DNA from: Cyclobacteriaceae bacterium
Lineage (GTDB): Bacteria; Bacteroidota; Bacteroidia; Cytophagales; Cyclobacteriaceae
DNA length: 64,000 nt
NCBI GenBank assembly: GCA_019638255.1
Contig: JAHBUD010000001.1
Span: 372,001 to 436,000 of the forward strand
Reading direction: 5' to 3'
Shown: one piece after another, positions 61,655 through 64,000 of the stretch
How positions within the stretch are numbered: the first letter of the stretch is position 1
Layout: each line of letters opens with the position of its first letter
Notes under the pieces: generated by a model
What the model saw: the letters and a program-made list of their open reading frames with translations, nothing else
What the model was told of the DNA's origin: nothing
Database searches by the model: none
Translations under genes and position numbers: made by a program

Positions 61655-62983
61655 TCATTTATACTGTTTTCCTTTCTTAATCACCACATCCACACGCTGA
61701 AGCAAAGCGATATGTCGTAACACATCTCCTTTCACGGCAATGATGTCAGCATACTTCCCTTCGCTGATGGTACCAAAATCCTTTTCAACACCCATGGCTA
61801 CCGCAGGCCAATAGGTTGCTCCGCGAATGGCATACATCGGATCAAACCCAAATTTATTAACCCACACATCCAACTCATTCCATGTGCTTTGGCTGTGGAA
61901 CTTCATCGGTATTCCGCTATCGGTACCAATGAGCAGTACAACTCCCGCATTTTTAAGTTGATTGACCTTTGTCTCCAACGTAGGCTTGCGCAATGGATTC
62001 AATCCGAAATAAGAAAGTCTGCCTGGATATTTAATGGATTGCTTGATGTCGGCAATAATGGAATCGGGCAAACCCAAATGCCACGAGGTGTTGTCAAGTT
62101 GCTCGGGATTATCGCGCAAATATTCATAATTGTAAAGTCCTTCAACTGTTGGTGTCCAGAACAATGGGCCGAGGCTCATCTTTGCGGTGCGCTCTTTGAT
62201 CATGGCAATAATGTCAGCCGGATATTCCGGTGCTGCGGCCAAGCCAGTATGTTCAAAACAATCAACGCCAGCTTTCAGTCCTCTTCGGATTTCATCAGGC
62301 CTGTGTGCATGAGCTACTACACGCAGGTTGTTTTTGTGCGCTTCATCTACTACGGCCAGGTATTCCGCATCAGTCATTTCATCCTGATCAATAAGTTTAA
62401 TACAATCAACTCCTGCCTTGGCCAGTTGCTGCACTTTCAGGCGCGCATCTTTGTCGCCATTCACGCCCCAACGAAAGGCTTCTGTGCCTGGGTAAGGTTT
62501 TTTCTGAATAAAAGGACCACTCATGTACATCGTTGGGCCAGGAATTTCTCCTTTATTGATGCGGTTGCGCACACTGATGCTCGCTTGCAGGGGTGCGCCC
62601 AAATCGCGCGCACTGGTAATGCCTGCCAGCAACAATTGATGCGCTGACGAAGGCATGATTACTTTTTCAAATTCATTGATATAGGTTTTGTCCCAATGGG
62701 TATAATCACTGTGGCCATTGATCATCAGGTGTACGTGCATGTCCCAAAGGCCGGGCAGCACACTCATGCCTTCGGTAGAAATAATTTCTGCACCTACAGG
62801 AATTTGTACCTGACCAATTTGCCCGATGGTTTTAATGCGTTCGCCTTCAATGATGATGACCGAGTTTCGCAAGGGTGTGCCGCCATAACCGTCAATAAGT
62901 GTGCCGCCCACCAGGGCTTTGATTTGTGCCCATCCTTGCACCTGAAGGATGATGGCTAGTAATAGTGGTATAATTCTTCCCAT
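61655..62983 (-). CDS. Exported amidohydrolase
   Basis: A 442-residue protein with a signal peptide (MGRIIPLLLAIILQVQGWAQ). Metal ligands: WDMHVHLM (H-x-H), CIKLIDQDEM (K), RVVAHAHRP (H), CFEHTGL (H) and LLIGTDSGIP (D). The C-terminal GTISEGKYADIIAVKGD returns to the sandwich domain. Similar in type to the gene at 2768-4126 but not close. Likely acts on peptide-like amides released by the nearby S9 and M20 enzymes. Confidence 0.9.
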   Translation of the reverse strand: MGRIIPLLLAIILQVQGWAQIKALVGGTLIDGYGGTPLRNSVIIIEGERIKTIGQIGQVQIPVGAEIISTEGMSVLPGLWDMHVHLMINGHSDYTHWDKTYINEFEKVIMPSSAHQLLLAGITSARDLGAPLQASISVRNRINKGEIPGPTMYMSGPFIQKKPYPGTEAFRWGVNGDKDARLKVQQLAKAGVDCIKLIDQDEMTDAEYLAVVDEAHKNNLRVVAHAHRPDEIRRGLKAGVDCFEHTGLAAAPEYPADIIAMIKERTAKMSLGPLFWTPTVEGLYNYEYLRDNPEQLDNTSWHLGLPDSIIADIKQSIKYPGRLSYFGLNPLRKPTLETKVNQLKNAGVVLLIGTDSGIPMKFHSQSTWNELDVWVNKFGFDPMYAIRGATYWPAVAMGVEKDFGTISEGKYADIIAVKGDVLRHIALLQRVDVVIKKGKQYK

Positions 62984-63030
62984 GATAGAAAGTACGGAAT
63001 TCCCTGTTTGGATAGCAAATGTATAGTATT

Positions 63031-63072
63031 ACACCTTTTGTATTATACTTTTAGTATAATACCTTTGGTATA
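63031..63072 (+). promoter_or_regulatory. Three abutting 14-bp palindromic units before the AAA+ gene
   Basis: ACACCTTTTGTATT (63031), ATACTTTTAGTATA (63045) and ATACCTTTGGTATA (63059) follow one another at exactly 14 bases. Each is a near-perfect palindrome ATACYTTTRGTAT. A weaker fourth copy may precede at 63017. The last unit ends 13 bases before the ATG, so a bound protein would cover the start region. The array looks like an operator or an iteron. Confidence 0.7.
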
Positions 63073-63085
63073 AATTATCGAGGGC

Positions 63086-64000
63086 ATGAATCCGTTTGTA
63101 GTTATTGGTTACCGGGGAAATGAAACTTTTTGCGATCGGGAGAACGAAACCCGTGCCCTGATCAAAAACCTGAAAAATGGTCGGAATACCTGTATTATCT
63201 CGCCTCGCAGACTCGGCAAAACCGCCCTTGTGTATCATGTTTTCGCTAATTTAAAAGATTGGGTCTGCGTATATGTTGACCTGAATCTCTGCAACAACCT
63301 TGATGACTTCCTGAAAAGCCTTGCCTCCTCGCTGGCTAACATTCCCTCCGCCCATAAATTTTCTTTTCTGGAATTACTCACTTCGCTCAAATTCAGTGTT
63401 GAAATGGATGCGCTCACCGGTCAGTATAGTGTAGGATTTAACCTGGTAAAGCCAGGCGATAATAAAAAATCGGTTTCTGAACTTTTGAAAATCATCGCCA
63501 GGCAGAAGAATGTGGTCATTGCACTCGATGAATTCCAGCAGATACTTAGCTTCAAGGAAGCACAGGTGGAAGGTTGGCTTAGAGCCGAAGCCCAACAACA
63601 TAGTTCGGTCCGGTTTATTTATTCCGGAAGTCAGCAACGTGTACTGCATGAAATGTTTGGATCGAATAAACGCCCCTTCTACCACAGTGCTGAACTGATG
63701 ACTTTAACCTGTATACCGAAAGATGTATACACCGCTTTTATTGTTGATCAATTCAAGAAAGGAAAAAAAAGTATTTCAAAAGATGTTGCCGGCTTCATAT
63801 ACGACTACTGTTTGGGGTTTACCGCATACATTCAGTTAGTATGTAATCACCTATATGATGACACCCTTCGAATAATAAAGGAAGACTCCGTGCTGACTAC
63901 TGTTGGGGAACTCTTAAAACAATATGAGCCGTTTTATTTGAAACTAAAAAAGCCTTTAACGGATATGCAGTTCAAGGTTCTCTATGCTGTAGCTAAACTG
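63086..64000 (+). CDS. AAA+ ATPase family protein (archaeal-ATPase-like), cut by window end
   Basis: 305 codons are visible with no stop before the window edge. Walker A is CIISPRRLGKTALVYH and Walker B VVIALDEFQQI; a sensor-like FIYSGSQQ and an Arg-rich FGSNKRPFYH follow. The start MNPFVVIGYRGNETFCDRE is typical of the stand-alone AAA ATPases with the SPRRxGKT loop that are common in Bacteroidota and archaea. Their role is unknown; they are often variable between strains. A 14-bp palindromic array sits directly upstream. The missing C-terminus would show whether a DUF234-like or nuclease domain is fused. Confidence 0.85.
   Translation, partial: MNPFVVIGYRGNETFCDRENETRALIKNLKNGRNTCIISPRRLGKTALVYHVFANLKDWVCVYVDLNLCNNLDDFLKSLASSLANIPSAHKFSFLELLTSLKFSVEMDALTGQYSVGFNLVKPGDNKKSVSELLKIIARQKNVVIALDEFQQILSFKEAQVEGWLRAEAQQHSSVRFIYSGSQQRVLHEMFGSNKRPFYHSAELMTLTCIPKDVYTAFIVDQFKKGKKSISKDVAGFIYDYCLGFTAYIQLVCNHLYDDTLRIIKEDSVLTTVGELLKQYEPFYLKLKKPLTDMQFKVLYAVAKL

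Noticed and set aside
61889..62647. 252-codon plus-strand frame
   Set aside because: It is antisense to the well-supported amidohydrolase, shows no family motif and has an unlikely amino-acid make-up.
63031..63072. CRISPR-like array
   Set aside because: Units abut without spacers, are only 14 bases long and palindromic, and there are no cas genes.

Overview
The window looks like one chromosomal contig from a member of the Bacteroidota, most likely order Cytophagales (Cyclobacteriaceae-like). Evidence: a gliding-motility GldD C-terminus at the left edge, S9B dipeptidyl peptidases with Sec signals ending in AQ, two-component-propeller histidine kinases, DUF1080/Gfo-Idh-MocA pairs, the long form of IspH, few Shine-Dalgarno sites, and intergenic repeats typical of this phylum. 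No rRNA, tRNA, CRISPR array or insertion sequence was seen.

Layout. 1-9 kb: GldD tail, a class V aminotransferase, a frameshifted YCII-domain gene, a frameshifted 2'-5' RNA ligase-like gene, a secreted amidohydrolase, an intergenic repeat, DPP-IV and a MacB/FtsX-type permease. 9-16.5 kb: a minus-strand run TonB receptor > fructosamine kinase > sensor kinase > outer-membrane barrel > LuxR response regulator. 16.5-31.4 kb: mixed housekeeping and unknowns, including a secreted phosphodiesterase, DUF2200, a hydrolase pseudogene with an internal deletion, a lipoprotein beta-carbonic anhydrase, DUF2490, IspH without a normal start codon, an HtrA protease, an RlmI-like methyltransferase, an M20 amidohydrolase, a Rieske protein and a thioredoxin-fold fusion.

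31.4-38 kb: a fatty-acid beta-oxidation operon of fadNAE type (marR > fadN > fadA > four-helix-bundle gene > fadE) with a likely twin MarR operator upstream. The four-helix-bundle gene is an insertion flanked by a 21-bp-period repeat. 40-47.3 kb: a complete [NiFe]-hydrogenase maturation operon hypABFCDE, preceded by a small His-rich membrane protein and, on the other strand, a hydrogenase maturation protease broken by a one-base indel. No hydrogenase structural genes are present. 47.3-57.7 kb: diheme cytochrome c, CDGSH protein, small unknowns, an MBL hydrolase, a DoxX/HxlR divergent pair with an operator, a Na+/H+ antiporter, a Gfo/Idh/MocA + DUF1080 sugar pair and a universal stress protein. 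57.9-63 kb: S9 peptidase, M20 peptidase and amidohydrolase, which together suggest secreted peptide breakdown. 63-64 kb: an AAA+ ATPase gene cut by the window end and preceded by three abutting 14-bp palindromic repeats.

Three genes (YCII, RNA ligase-like, hydrogenase protease) are each broken by a single base in a homopolymer of 5-8 bases, and ispH lacks ATG/GTG/TTG. This pattern may reflect assembly errors as much as biology. The least explained item is the AAA+ ATPase with its 14-bp iteron-like array. Gaps of 200-300 bases at 24548-24827, 29562-29761 and 57657-57937 show no gene or structure I can support.
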